Shown here piece by piece: positions 1 to 6,123 of a DNA stretch of 8,112 bases; position 1 is the stretch's first letter, and every line of letters starts with the position of its first letter. The position numbers and the translations under genes were made by a program. The notes under the pieces are model-generated. The model was not told the DNA's origin. It saw only the letters and a list, made by a program, of their open reading frames with translations, and did not search any database. Origin of the DNA: Anaeromassilibacillus stercoravium (lineage in GTDB: Bacteria > Bacillota > Clostridia > Oscillospirales > Acutalibacteraceae); NCBI GenBank assembly GCA_019118845.1, contig DWYE01000140.1, positions 1 to 8,112 of the forward strand, given 5' to 3'.

Positions 1-210
1 CTCGATGCCCAATTGGTAACACACCCGGCGCGCGTCGTCGATGTCGTCCAGGGAACAGCAGCCCCCGGAGGCGCTCTGCTGCATGTAGGCGTCCGGCCGC
101 AGGCGCATGGTCATGCCTGTCACGTCGTAGCCGGCTTTTAACAGCAAAAGAGCGGCGACCGAACTGTCCACGCCGCCGCTCATGCCCAAAAGAACTTTTT
201 TCTTGCTCAT
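1..210 (-). CDS. mnmA: tRNA-specific 2-thiouridylase MnmA, N-terminal part (cut by window edge)
   Basis: MnmA activates U34 of tRNA-Lys, -Glu and -Gln with ATP and inserts sulfur to give 2-thiouridine, in the cytoplasm, with sulfur supplied by a cysteine desulfurase. Only the first 70 residues are in the window. They begin MSKKKVLLGMSGGVDSSVAA, with the PP-loop ATP-pyrophosphatase motif SGGVDSS at residues 11-17. A Cys-containing stretch GGCCSLDDIDDARRVC at 49-64 is typical of MnmA and unlike QueC or asparagine synthases. The ATG (208-210) shares its A with the TAA of the upstream gene (TAATG), and a GGAGG lies about 12 nt upstream inside that gene, so translation is probably coupled. The catalytic cysteines further on cannot be checked because the gene continues past position 1. 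Confidence 0.93.
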   Translation of the reverse strand, partial: MSKKKVLLGMSGGVDSSVAALLLLKAGYDVTGMTMRLRPDAYMQQSASGGCCSLDDIDDARRVCYQLGIE

Positions 211-788
211 TATTCCGCGTCGTCCTCCGCCGCTTCGCCAAAGATGTCCGGCTTGCCTGCGGTTACGTCGGATGCAGGGGCGGGCGCATCCTCCAACTCT
301 GCGTGCTTTTCGGCCTCCTGGCGTTCCTCTTCCGCTGCGGCCGCATCGTGCGCCTCATTGACAAAGGGCGCCGCTGGAATATCGTCGTCGGCTTCATCCG
401 CATGGCCGGCGCAGTGGGCGAGCTCTTCCCGCTGCGTCGCATCCAGGTCTTCATAATACGGGCATACGTCGCAATCGTCGTTGCAGCCCGCGCACTGGTC
501 TTCCTCTTCCACCGGGGAGGCGATCTCGTCCAATTTGTTGAACGCCTTGCGCATACGCGCTTCGCTTTCCTCTACAGCCTTGCAGAGCTGCTCCGCCTGT
601 GCGTCCTCCGGATTGCGCAGGTGCTCCATATAATATTTTCCAAGCGCAACATAGGCGCGCGCGGTGTTTTCCCGCTCGTTTTTGATGACGATCCGGAGCC
701 GGTTGATCATGGCGGCTTTGCGGTTTTTCTCTACGACATAGTCGACGGCTTTTGTTACTTCATTGCCAATTACACTGAAAATACCCAT
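210..788 (-). CDS. Hypothetical 192-aa helical, acidic protein with a CxxC-x3-CxxC cluster
   Basis: I do not recognise a named family. The reading frame extends upstream to 896, but the ATG at 786-788 is preferred because GGAGGG sits about 6 nt before it; the extra N-terminus is basic and low quality. Residues 1-90 are predicted mostly helical and coiled-coil-like (MGIFSVIGNEVTKAVDYVVE, then heptad-rich charged sequence with LGKYYMEHLRNPED at 49-62). This region resembles the N-terminal part of small clostridial proteins that end in a zinc ribbon. Residues 99-109 read CAGCNDDCDVC, four cysteines spaced CxxC-x3-CxxC, followed by C126 and H129, so metal or Fe-S binding is possible. The last 60 residues are Ala/Glu/Asp-rich and probably disordered. 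There is no signal peptide or membrane segment. It is first gene of an operon with mnmA. A link to sulfur transfer is only a guess from position and cysteines. Confidence 0.8.
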   Translation of the reverse strand: MGIFSVIGNEVTKAVDYVVEKNRKAAMINRLRIVIKNERENTARAYVALGKYYMEHLRNPEDAQAEQLCKAVEESEARMRKAFNKLDEIASPVEEEDQCAGCNDDCDVCPYYEDLDATQREELAHCAGHADEADDDIPAAPFVNEAHDAAAAEEERQEAEKHAELEDAPAPASDVTAGKPDIFGEAAEDDAE

Positions 789-875
789 CGTTTTCCCTCC
801 GGTCCCGCTGATGCGGCGATATTTGGCATGACGCCTTTTCTGATGCGCTCCAAGCGCTCTTTTTGAATTAACCTT

Positions 876-904
876 ATTATACCGCAAAATAGGCAAAAAG
901 AACA
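876..904 (-). promoter_or_regulatory. Sigma-A type promoter for the 192-aa gene and mnmA
   Basis: Read on the minus strand, a perfect TATAAT (876-881) is preceded after 17 nt by TGTTCT (899-904), a poor -35 match. It lies about 90 nt upstream of the chosen start at 788. It faces away from the plus-strand promoter at 957-985, so the two form a divergent pair. Confidence 0.55.
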
Positions 905-956
905 GTGAAAAATTTGTATCCGGTTGGACGGAATTTTCCTTTCCGGGCTTGAAACG

Positions 957-985
957 TTGTACCTTGCAAGGGATTGTGTTATACT
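957..985 (+). promoter_or_regulatory. Extended -10 promoter for the CpXC gene
   Basis: TATACT (980-985) is preceded by TG at 977-978, giving an extended -10 (TGnTATACT). TTGTAC (957-962) sits 17 nt upstream as a partial -35. The predicted RNA start is near 991-993, about 70 nt before the start codon at 1062. Confidence 0.55.
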
Positions 986-1061
986 AATTTTTAAACGACA
1001 TTCTTTCCAAAAGGCTGGATACAGCCCGGGATGATTTGAGAAACTAGGGAGTGAACGATGC

Positions 1062-1715
1062 ATGTCAACCGAGATCAGCCGGCCGGTGAGCTGCCCGCGG
1101 TGCGGGGAGACGGTGGAAACACGGATGTGGCCGGGCATCAACGCCGAGGTGAACCCAAACCTGCGGGAACAGGTGCTTCAGGAGACCCTGTTTAATTGGA
1201 CGTGCCCCGCCTGCGGCTATGTCGCACAGATGGCTTATCCCTGCCTGTACCACGACAAGGGGCGTAAATTGATGGTCTATCTGGTTCCAAACGGAGGGAA
1301 AGAGGAACTGGATGCGGTCGATGTGGACCGCGCATTCCCGCAGATCGGTTACGTGCAAAAGCGCGTGGTTTCCTCCCTGGCGGAGCTCAAGGAGAAGATT
1401 TTGATCTTTGAAGCCGGCCTGGATGACCGCGCGGTCGAGCTGGTGAAATGGGCCCTTTCTGCTGTGGTGGAGAAAAAGGATGGCAAAAAGCCACGGGAAG
1501 GGTATTTTTCCTTTGCGGAGGAGGAAAAGAACCGCATCGGGTTTGTGTTCTTTTTCCAGGGGAGCGCGGAGCCGGTGCTGAAAACCACCCGGATGGACGC
1601 TTACCGCCGTTCGCTGGAGATTGTGGAAGAGGTCCACCCGGAGCAGAAGGGCTTTGCGCCGGTGGACCCGGTGCTCGCGCAGAAGCTTCTCGACGCATAC
1701 AAAGAAGAGGATTGA
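1062..1715 (+). CDS. CpXC domain zinc-ribbon protein
   Basis: A 217-aa predicted cytoplasmic protein. The N-terminal half fits the CpXC domain: C11-P-R-C14 and C48-P-A-C51-G-Y, two CPxC knuckles about 34 residues apart that would bind one zinc. They are followed by the family's typical strand MAYPCLYHDKGRKLMVYLVP. The function of CpXC proteins is not established; they are scattered through Firmicutes and other bacteria. The C-terminal half (about residues 95-217) is an alpha/beta region with no motif I can name. The ATG at 1062 has AGGGAG about 10 nt upstream; an overlapping ATG at 1058 is in another frame. The gene has its own extended -10 promoter and is followed 49 nt later by asnB, with a weak terminator hairpin between, so partial read-through into asnB is plausible. 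Confidence 0.85.
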   Translation: MSTEISRPVSCPRCGETVETRMWPGINAEVNPNLREQVLQETLFNWTCPACGYVAQMAYPCLYHDKGRKLMVYLVPNGGKEELDAVDVDRAFPQIGYVQKRVVSSLAELKEKILIFEAGLDDRAVELVKWALSAVVEKKDGKKPREGYFSFAEEEKNRIGFVFFFQGSAEPVLKTTRMDAYRRSLEIVEEVHPEQKGFAPVDPVLAQKLLDAYKEED

Positions 1716-1722
1716 AATTCCG

Positions 1723-1744
1723 GCGCCGGATGCACGGCGCTTTT
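1723..1744 (+). terminator. Weak intrinsic terminator between the CpXC gene and asnB
   Basis: Stem GCGCCG (1723-1728) pairs perfectly with CGGCGC (1735-1740) around a 6-nt loop and is followed by TTTT (1741-1744). Six GC pairs with a short U-run suggest incomplete termination. As no promoter is visible before asnB in the 49-nt gap, read-through may supply it. Confidence 0.5.
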
Positions 1745-1764
1745 GAATAAGTGAGGTGCCAACC

Positions 1765-3615
1765 ATGTGTGGAATCTGTGGTTTTACGGGCGAAGTGCTC
1801 GACCGCGACGAGGTAATCAAGCGGATGACGGACGTCATCACCCACCGCGGCCCGGACAGCTCCGGCGTATTTGCCGGGGACGGCGTGACAATGGGGTTCC
1901 GCCGCCTGTCCATCATCGACGTGGGGAACACGGGCGACCAGCCCATCTATAATGAGGACCGCACCCTTGTGCTGACCTTCAACGGGGAGATCTACAATTA
2001 TCAGGACCTGCGCAAGGAATTGCTGGAAAAGGGCCATAAATTTTATACCAATACAGATTCTGAGGTGTTGGTGCACGGCTTTGAGGAGTGGAAAGAGGGC
2101 CTTTTGAACCGCCTGCGCGGGATGTTTGGCTTTGCCATCTGGAACACGGTGGACAACAGCCTTTTCCTGGCGCGCGACTATTTCGGCATTAAACCGCTCC
2201 ACTATACACAGGTGGGCGATTCGTTCGTCTATGGGTCCGAGATCAAGAGCATTTTGGAATTCCCGGGCTTCCAGAAGAAGTTCAACCGCCATGCGCTGGA
2301 CAACTACATCTCCTTTGAATATGCCCCGCCCCCGGAAACCTTCTTTGAAAACGTGTTCTGCCTGATGCCCGCCCATTACCTCTGGTATAAGGACGGCAAG
2401 GTCACGACCACACGCTATTGGGAGCCGAAATTTGACGCGGACGAAAGCATGACCGAGGAACAGGCCGTGGACGCGATCGAGAAGGTGTTTGAGGAATCCG
2501 TCGCGGCGCACAAGATCAGCGATGTGGAGGTCGGCTGTTTCCTGTCCAGCGGCGTGGATTCCAGCTATGTGTCCACCTATTTTAAGGGGCAAAAGACCTT
2601 TACCGTCGGGTTTGACTACGGGGAAAAGTACAACGAGATCGACTGGGCCAAGGGGTTGAGCAAAGAGGTCGGCTTGGAGCACCATTACAAAGTGATCTCC
2701 ACGGAGGAATATTGGGACAGCATCCGCAAGGTGCAGTACCATATGGACCAGCCCCTCGCGGACGCCTCCTGCATTGCGCTGTATTTTGTGTCTAAAATCG
2801 CGAGCGAGTATGTCAAGGTGGTCCTTTCCGGCGAGGGCGCGGACGAGCTCTTCGGCGGCTACAATATCTACCACGAGCCGGACGACCTGGCGGGCTATAA
2901 AAAGCTGCCGCTGTTCCTGCGCAAGGCGTTTGCGGCGATCGCCAAGGCGCTGCCGTTCCGCTTCCGTGGCAAGAGTTTCCTGATCCGCGGCGCACAGCCG
3001 ATCGAGGAAAGCTTCATCGGCAATTGCAGCATGTTCACCATGGAAGAGAAGCGCAAGCTGCTGCGGGAGGGGATGCCCTGCACCCGCCCGCAGGAATTGA
3101 CGCGCCCCTTCTACGACCGCGTCCAGGGCAAGGACGACGTGACCAAGATGCAGTATCTGGACATCAACGTCTGGCTGGCCGGGGACATCCTGCTCAAGGC
3201 CGACCGCATGAGCATGGCCAACTCGCTGGAACTGCGCGTGCCGTTCTTGGACAAAGAGGTGTTCAAAGTAGCCTCCCGGCTGCCGCGCCGCCTGCGCGTC
3301 AACCCGGAAAACACCAAGTATGCGATGCGCAAAGCGGCCATGCGCCACCTGCCGCCCGCCACGGCCCAGAAGAAGAAGCTGGGCTTCCCGGTGCCCACGC
3401 GCGTGTGGCTGCGGGAGCAGAAGTATTACGACATTGTCAAGGCGGCATTTACCGGCGAGACGGCAAAGCAGTTCTTCCATACGGATGCGCTGGTCAAGCT
3501 CCTGGACGAGCATTTCCAGGGCAAGTGCGACAACAACCGCAAGATCTGGACGATCTACGTGTTCCTGATCTGGTACGACATTTATTTCAGCGACCCCGAC
3601 AAGGTGAAGCTCTGA
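1765..3615 (+). CDS. asnB: Asparagine synthase (glutamine-hydrolysing)
   Basis: Makes asparagine from aspartate, ATP and glutamine in the cytoplasm. The 616-aa protein has both domains complete. The class II glutamine amidotransferase domain (1 to about 210) starts MCGICGFTG, so Cys2 becomes the N-terminal nucleophile; this fixes the start at the ATG at 1765, with AGGTG 6 nt upstream, rather than the in-frame GTG at 1756. RRLSIID (46-52), FNGEIYN (72-78) and NTDSE (96-100) supply glutamine-binding residues. The synthetase domain carries the PP-loop LSSGVDSS (260-267), SGEGADELFGGY (355-366) and KADRMSMANSLELRVPFLD (478-496). Length and motif order match the AsnB/AsnO type of Firmicutes. Some members of this family amidate other substrates, such as cell-wall precursors or peptides, so free-Asn synthesis is likely but not certain. 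No T-box leader is visible upstream. A strong terminator follows. Confidence 0.94.
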   Translation: MCGICGFTGEVLDRDEVIKRMTDVITHRGPDSSGVFAGDGVTMGFRRLSIIDVGNTGDQPIYNEDRTLVLTFNGEIYNYQDLRKELLEKGHKFYTNTDSEVLVHGFEEWKEGLLNRLRGMFGFAIWNTVDNSLFLARDYFGIKPLHYTQVGDSFVYGSEIKSILEFPGFQKKFNRHALDNYISFEYAPPPETFFENVFCLMPAHYLWYKDGKVTTTRYWEPKFDADESMTEEQAVDAIEKVFEESVAAHKISDVEVGCFLSSGVDSSYVSTYFKGQKTFTVGFDYGEKYNEIDWAKGLSKEVGLEHHYKVISTEEYWDSIRKVQYHMDQPLADASCIALYFVSKIASEYVKVVLSGEGADELFGGYNIYHEPDDLAGYKKLPLFLRKAFAAIAKALPFRFRGKSFLIRGAQPIEESFIGNCSMFTMEEKRKLLREGMPCTRPQELTRPFYDRVQGKDDVTKMQYLDINVWLAGDILLKADRMSMANSLELRVPFLDKEVFKVASRLPRRLRVNPENTKYAMRKAAMRHLPPATAQKKKLGFPVPTRVWLREQKYYDIVKAAFTGETAKQFFHTDALVKLLDEHFQGKCDNNRKIWTIYVFLIWYDIYFSDPDKVKL

Positions 3616-3628
3616 TTGAGAAAAAGAA

Positions 3629-3668
3629 GCCGCCGTGCAGGACAAGATCCTGTACGGCGGCAATTTGT
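3629..3668 (+). terminator. Strong intrinsic terminator of asnB, possibly bidirectional
   Basis: A 14-bp stem (3629-3642 with 3648-3661, one G-U pair, otherwise perfect) closes a 5-nt loop and is followed by a T-rich tail AATTTGTTT. The stem starts 14 nt after the asnB stop codon. Upstream lies GAAAAAGAA, which on the minus strand gives a U-rich tail, so the same hairpin could also stop transcripts arriving from the convergent gene at 3860-5035. Confidence 0.85.
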
Positions 3669-3683
3669 TTGGCTTTATCTGTG

Positions 3684-3734
3684 TGTTTCCGGCGGGTACA
3701 TAAGATGGGCAATCCTGGGAGCAGGCCGGAAACA
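3684..3734. repeat. 10-bp perfect inverted repeat in the convergent spacer
   Basis: TGTTTCCGGC (3684-3693) and GCCGGAAACA (3725-3734) are perfect inverted copies separated by 31 nt. On the plus strand it is followed by GTTTTGCTTCTT, so it could be a back-up terminator. The long loop makes it weaker than the hairpin at 3629. No gene is visible between 3616 and 3859. Confidence 0.55.
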
Positions 3735-3837
3735 GTTTTGCTTCTTCGGATTTCGTTCAATGGCGCTGCTGTCGAATGGCAATTGGCACCGCTTCCCCGC
3801 GCGCAGCAGGGGCAACCGCATCTGTTGGGCTATGTGG

Positions 3838-3854
3838 ACGCTTCAATGAAGCGT
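3838..3854. repeat. Short palindrome just after the stop of the 391-aa gene
   Basis: ACGCTTCA (3838-3845) and TGAAGCGT (3847-3854) form an almost perfect palindrome six bases beyond the TGA of the minus-strand gene. On that strand it would fold to a 7-bp stem with a 3-nt loop but has no U-tract after it. It may protect or weakly terminate the mRNA. Confidence 0.4.
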
Positions 3855-3859
3855 AAGTG

Positions 3860-5035
3860 TCAATACAGGACCACCGTGCCGCCTTCCACCGCGCAGGCGC
3901 ATTCATAGCTCTGCTGCTCCCCGGTGAGGCAGTCGAAGATGGAATGGAATTCAAAGGAATCCTTCTCGTCGGCGAGGATGTATCTGGCGATGATGAAGCG
4001 GTCCTCCACGCAGGTGATGAAGTCGCCCAGCTCCTTGCTGTACCGCGCGTGGAGGCTGGAATTCAGCACGCCCACGGCCTCCAAATAATCGCCGCGGTCC
4101 ACGATTTTATAGGCGCGGCCGTCCTCCGTGTCGATGCAGAAATACCCCTCCTGTTCGTCCGGGCGGAGGTTGAGCTGCGCCACGATCTGCCGCTTCCCGG
4201 TGCGCTTATCGACGGCGCAGAGGCGTTGGTCGTTGGAGGGGAAATGTTTCGCACGGAAATAGATGGATTCCGCATTCATACCCGCGTAGCGGACCAGCCC
4301 AGCCGTGCCTGCGCTCAGGATCAATTCCAGCGGGACGCGCTTTTCGCCTGCCTTGGCGGAGACGATAAAATCAAACAGCGGGCACAGCCAGACATTGTCG
4401 TTGATGTTGTCGCCGAGCCAGCGCCGGTTGCGGTAGCAGTTCCATTTTTCGGTCTCATCGCCGTGCGGCTGAAGCACCAGAAGCTGCTGGTCGCCGTCCA
4501 GGTTGTATGTAACGAGGTCGCGGGCAGCGGCGTTGCAGATGCGCGGGTCCCGCAGGTAATAATAGGCTTCTTCTTCCAGATCGAACAGCAGGGCCACGCG
4601 CGCAAACCCGGTCAGGCGGCGGTATTCCGAAAAGAGCTCCGCGTGTGTATCGTCCTCCTCTGTAAAGAGGATGATGCGGCTCTCATCCAGCGCGGCGCAC
4701 TCGGAAAAATTCCCCACCAGGCTCAGCACCACCGCGTGGCGCTCTTCGCCGGTGATTTTGTCAATGGCCAGAAGCTCCACATGGCTGCTGCCGTCCTCCA
4801 GGAGCAGCAGGATCGCATCGGAAAAACTGAAAAAATGCGGCACAAAGGCGGGCCTGTCCAGGATATAGTTGGCCAGGATGCGCTCCCGCCTGGTGATCCG
4901 GTTGTATTCCAAAAGGAAAAGGCTGTTGTGGCCCTCCTCGTTTTTTTCTTCGGCATAGTAGATCCGGTTGTCGCTGATTTCGATGAGCTGATCGTTGCAA
5001 TTGGCAAAGATGTTGCGCAGGTCCACGACCTTCAT
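3860..5035 (-). CDS. Hypothetical 391-aa protein with recurring blade-like motifs
   Basis: I do not recognise the family. The start is placed at the ATG at 5033-5035 because AGGGGG lies 7 nt upstream; an in-frame GTG at 5041 is almost on top of that site. There is no signal peptide or membrane helix, so it is probably cytoplasmic. A short pattern recurs: LLEYNRITRR (41-50), LLAIDKITGEER (88-99), LFSEYRRLTGFAR (134-146), LCAVDKRTGKR (272-282) and FHSIFDCLTGEQ (363-374). That is a hydrophobic strand, a polar turn with TG, then another strand, as in beta-propeller blades, though the intervals are uneven and degenerate copies may fill the middle. A single-gene unit with its own extended -10 promoter, convergent with asnB and divergent from the thiT unit. 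A 422-residue open frame on the opposite strand lacks a start site and is a shadow. Confidence 0.8.
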   Translation of the reverse strand: MKVVDLRNIFANCNDQLIEISDNRIYYAEEKNEEGHNSLFLLEYNRITRRERILANYILDRPAFVPHFFSFSDAILLLLEDGSSHVELLAIDKITGEERHAVVLSLVGNFSECAALDESRIILFTEEDDTHAELFSEYRRLTGFARVALLFDLEEEAYYYLRDPRICNAAARDLVTYNLDGDQQLLVLQPHGDETEKWNCYRNRRWLGDNINDNVWLCPLFDFIVSAKAGEKRVPLELILSAGTAGLVRYAGMNAESIYFRAKHFPSNDQRLCAVDKRTGKRQIVAQLNLRPDEQEGYFCIDTEDGRAYKIVDRGDYLEAVGVLNSSLHARYSKELGDFITCVEDRFIIARYILADEKDSFEFHSIFDCLTGEQQSYECACAVEGGTVVLY

Positions 5036-5118
5036 TCCCACACCCCCTGTGGCGCGTTTTCCGACGGGTTTTGCCGTTTTCCAACCATCCGTGGAAATAT
5101 TTACAAGTCTTTTCTGTT

Positions 5119-5127
5119 ATTATAGCA
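5119..5127 (-). promoter_or_regulatory. Extended -10 promoter for the 391-aa gene
   Basis: On the minus strand the sequence reads TGCTATAAT, a perfect -10 hexamer (5119-5124) with the extended TGn element. The -35 region at the right spacing (5142-5147) is only TTTTAT, which an extended -10 can tolerate. It lies about 85 nt upstream of the start codon at 5035. Confidence 0.6.
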
Positions 5128-5160
5128 TACCGAACCGGAGAATAAAACAGAAAAAGACAG

Positions 5161-5184
5161 ATGGATTTGGATAGAAAAATCCAT
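5161..5184. repeat. 8-bp inverted repeat upstream of the 391-aa gene promoter
   Basis: ATGGATTT (5161-5168) and AAATCCAT (5177-5184) are perfect inverted copies around an 8-nt spacer. Placed about 15 bp upstream of the minus-strand -35 region, it could be a regulator site, or the first hairpin of a short plus-strand transcript. Neither is shown by the sequence alone. Confidence 0.35.
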
Positions 5185-5226
5185 ACAAGATTCGGAGCGG
5201 GATTCGTCTCCAAGGGGGAGGAAGGG

Positions 5227-5295
5227 ATGGCCCTGCGCGGGATTTCCGGCGCTTTTTTGGAAAGCGGCCTTATGGCAAAAAGGGCCGTTCCTTGA
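5227..5295 (+). CDS. Possible small ORF, 22 aa, upstream of the thiT promoter
   Basis: ATG at 5227 follows a strong Shine-Dalgarno run (GGAGG 5 nt upstream, within AGGGGGAGGAAGGG) and opens 22 codons, beginning MALRGISGAFLE and ending KRAVP, to a TGA at 5293-5295. The stop lies inside the -35 hexamer of the thiT promoter. A weak plus-strand promoter is imaginable (TTTACA 5100-5105, 17 nt, TAGCAT 5123-5128). A short hairpin with six Ts after it (5235-5258) lies within the ORF. Spacing and SD strength argue for translation; the size, the internal terminator-like hairpin and the lack of known homologues argue against. It may be chance in a purine-rich stretch. Confidence 0.25.
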   Translation: MALRGISGAFLESGLMAKRAVP

Positions 5296-5320
5296 CAGAT
5301 CATCTGGAAGCAGATATGAT
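5292..5320 (+). promoter_or_regulatory. Consensus sigma-A promoter of the TPP riboswitch-thiT unit
   Basis: A perfect TTGACA (5292-5297), exactly 17 nt, then TATGAT (5315-5320; five of six consensus bases). The predicted RNA start near 5326-5328 lies just before the first riboswitch bases. It is the best-matching promoter in the window. Confidence 0.85.
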
Positions 5321-5330
5321 AAATAAAAAT

Positions 5331-5425
5331 GAATAAGGGGTGATGGGTGTTCCCGGCTGAGAGAACGCGAATCGACGCGTTTCAACCGTACCTGATCTGG
5401 ATAATGCCAGCGTAGGAAGGAAGAT
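5331..5425 (+). promoter_or_regulatory. TPP riboswitch (THI element)
   Basis: The conserved core is present in order: GGGGTG (5337-5342), GGCTGAGA (5355-5362), ACCTGATCTGG (5390-5400), ATAATGCCAGCGTAGG (5401-5416). CTGG (5397-5400) pairs with CCAG (5407-5410) to form the closing helix of the pyrophosphate-sensing arm. An optional extra helix is seen as AACGCG (5364-5369) with CGCGTT (5376-5381). The aptamer binds thiamine pyrophosphate. With the intrinsic terminator 10 nt after it, the expected logic is transcription termination when TPP is abundant. Outer limits are approximate because P1 is not obvious by eye. Confidence 0.96.
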
Positions 5426-5435
5426 ATGGTTTGTG

Positions 5436-5462
5436 CCCCGCGGCTGTCCGCGGGGTATTTTT
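5436..5462 (+). terminator. Intrinsic terminator of the TPP riboswitch (expression platform)
   Basis: CCCCGCGG (5436-5443) pairs perfectly with CCGCGGGG (5448-5455) around the loop CTGT and is followed by TATTTTT. It sits 10 nt after the aptamer and 80 nt before the thiT start, as expected for a riboswitch-controlled terminator. An antiterminator is not evident by eye. Confidence 0.88.
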
Positions 5463-5542
5463 GTGCGTTTCGATTCCAGCAGACCTGCGCTCAGGGGCGG
5501 ACACAGGCCGGCGGGATCGCCCGCACACAGGAGGGAATGTTT

Positions 5543-6112
5543 ATGAAAAAGAACAACACAACGGTGATCTTGGTGGAGAGCGCGCTGATGATCGCCCTTT
5601 CGGTCGTGCTCGATTTCTTCAAGCTCTGGCAGATGCCGTTTGGCGGCACCGTCACCTGCGGGATGGTCCCGCTGGTGCTGCTTTCGTTCCATCAGGGCCC
5701 GAAATGGGGGATTGGCGCGGCGTTCACCCACAGCCTGTTGCAGATGCTCATGCGGTTTGACGCGCCGCCCGCCAAGACATTCGGTGCATTTGCCGTGGTG
5801 ATTTTATTGGATTATGTGATTGCCTTCACCGTCGTTGGAGCGGCATCGGTCTTTGGGAAGCCGTTCCGGAACCGCAGCGTCAGCGTGGCGGTGGGAACCT
5901 GTGCGGTGTGCCTGATCCGCCTGCTGTGCAGCTTCCTTTCCGGCGTAACCGTATGGACCGAGTATACGCCCGAAGGCTGGGCGGTCTGGCAGTATTCACT
6001 GACCTACAATGCGCTCTATATGATCCCGCAGACGATCCTGACGGTGGTCCTTGCGGTGGTGCTCATGGCGGTGATCGACCGCTATGAGGGGCGGAAGGCA
6101 AAGACCATTTGA
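5543..6112 (+). CDS. thiT: Thiamine transporter ThiT, ECF S component
   Basis: A 189-aa, about six-helix membrane protein of the ThiT/YuaJ family, which binds thiamine with high affinity and delivers it to a shared ECF module (EcfA, EcfA', EcfT). That module is not in the window, as usual for group II ECF systems. Family features: FHQGPKWGIGAAFTHSLLQ (49-67), LLDYVIAF (88-95), RLLCSFLSGVTVW (126-138) and WQYSLTYNALYMIP (149-162). From memory of Lactococcus ThiT, the thiamine-contacting Gly129, Trp133, Tyr146 and Asn151 correspond in spacing to G134, W138, Y151 and N156 here. The position matching His125 is S130. The ATG at 5543 is preferred, with AGGAGG 8 nt upstream; an ATG at 5537 is too close to it and a GTG at 5426 lies in the riboswitch. 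TPP riboswitch control supports the call. A terminator follows, so it is a single-gene unit. Confidence 0.94.
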   Translation: MKKNNTTVILVESALMIALSVVLDFFKLWQMPFGGTVTCGMVPLVLLSFHQGPKWGIGAAFTHSLLQMLMRFDAPPAKTFGAFAVVILLDYVIAFTVVGAASVFGKPFRNRSVSVAVGTCAVCLIRLLCSFLSGVTVWTEYTPEGWAVWQYSLTYNALYMIPQTILTVVLAVVLMAVIDRYEGRKAKTI

Positions 6113-6123
6113 TTGTATCGGTG

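Noticed and set aside
303..866. A 187-codon open frame on the plus strand over the Cys-cluster gene
   Set aside because: No ribosome site; antisense to a gene with GGAGGG, a promoter and stop/start coupling to mnmA.
1387..3663. A 758-codon open frame on the minus strand, opposite asnB
   Set aside because: It lies antisense to a gene with all asparagine synthase motifs, has no plausible start or Shine-Dalgarno site, and its His/Val/Leu-rich sequence is typical of the mirror frame of GC-rich coding DNA.
3857..5125. A 422-codon open frame on the plus strand, opposite the 391-aa gene
   Set aside because: No ribosome site at its start. The minus-strand frame has a good Shine-Dalgarno site, an extended -10 promoter and protein-like repeats, so the plus frame is a shadow.
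5426..5542. Extending ThiT upstream to the GTG at 5426
   Set aside because: That stretch is the riboswitch 3' edge and its terminator. The ATG at 5543 has a well-spaced AGGAGG and gives the usual ThiT length.
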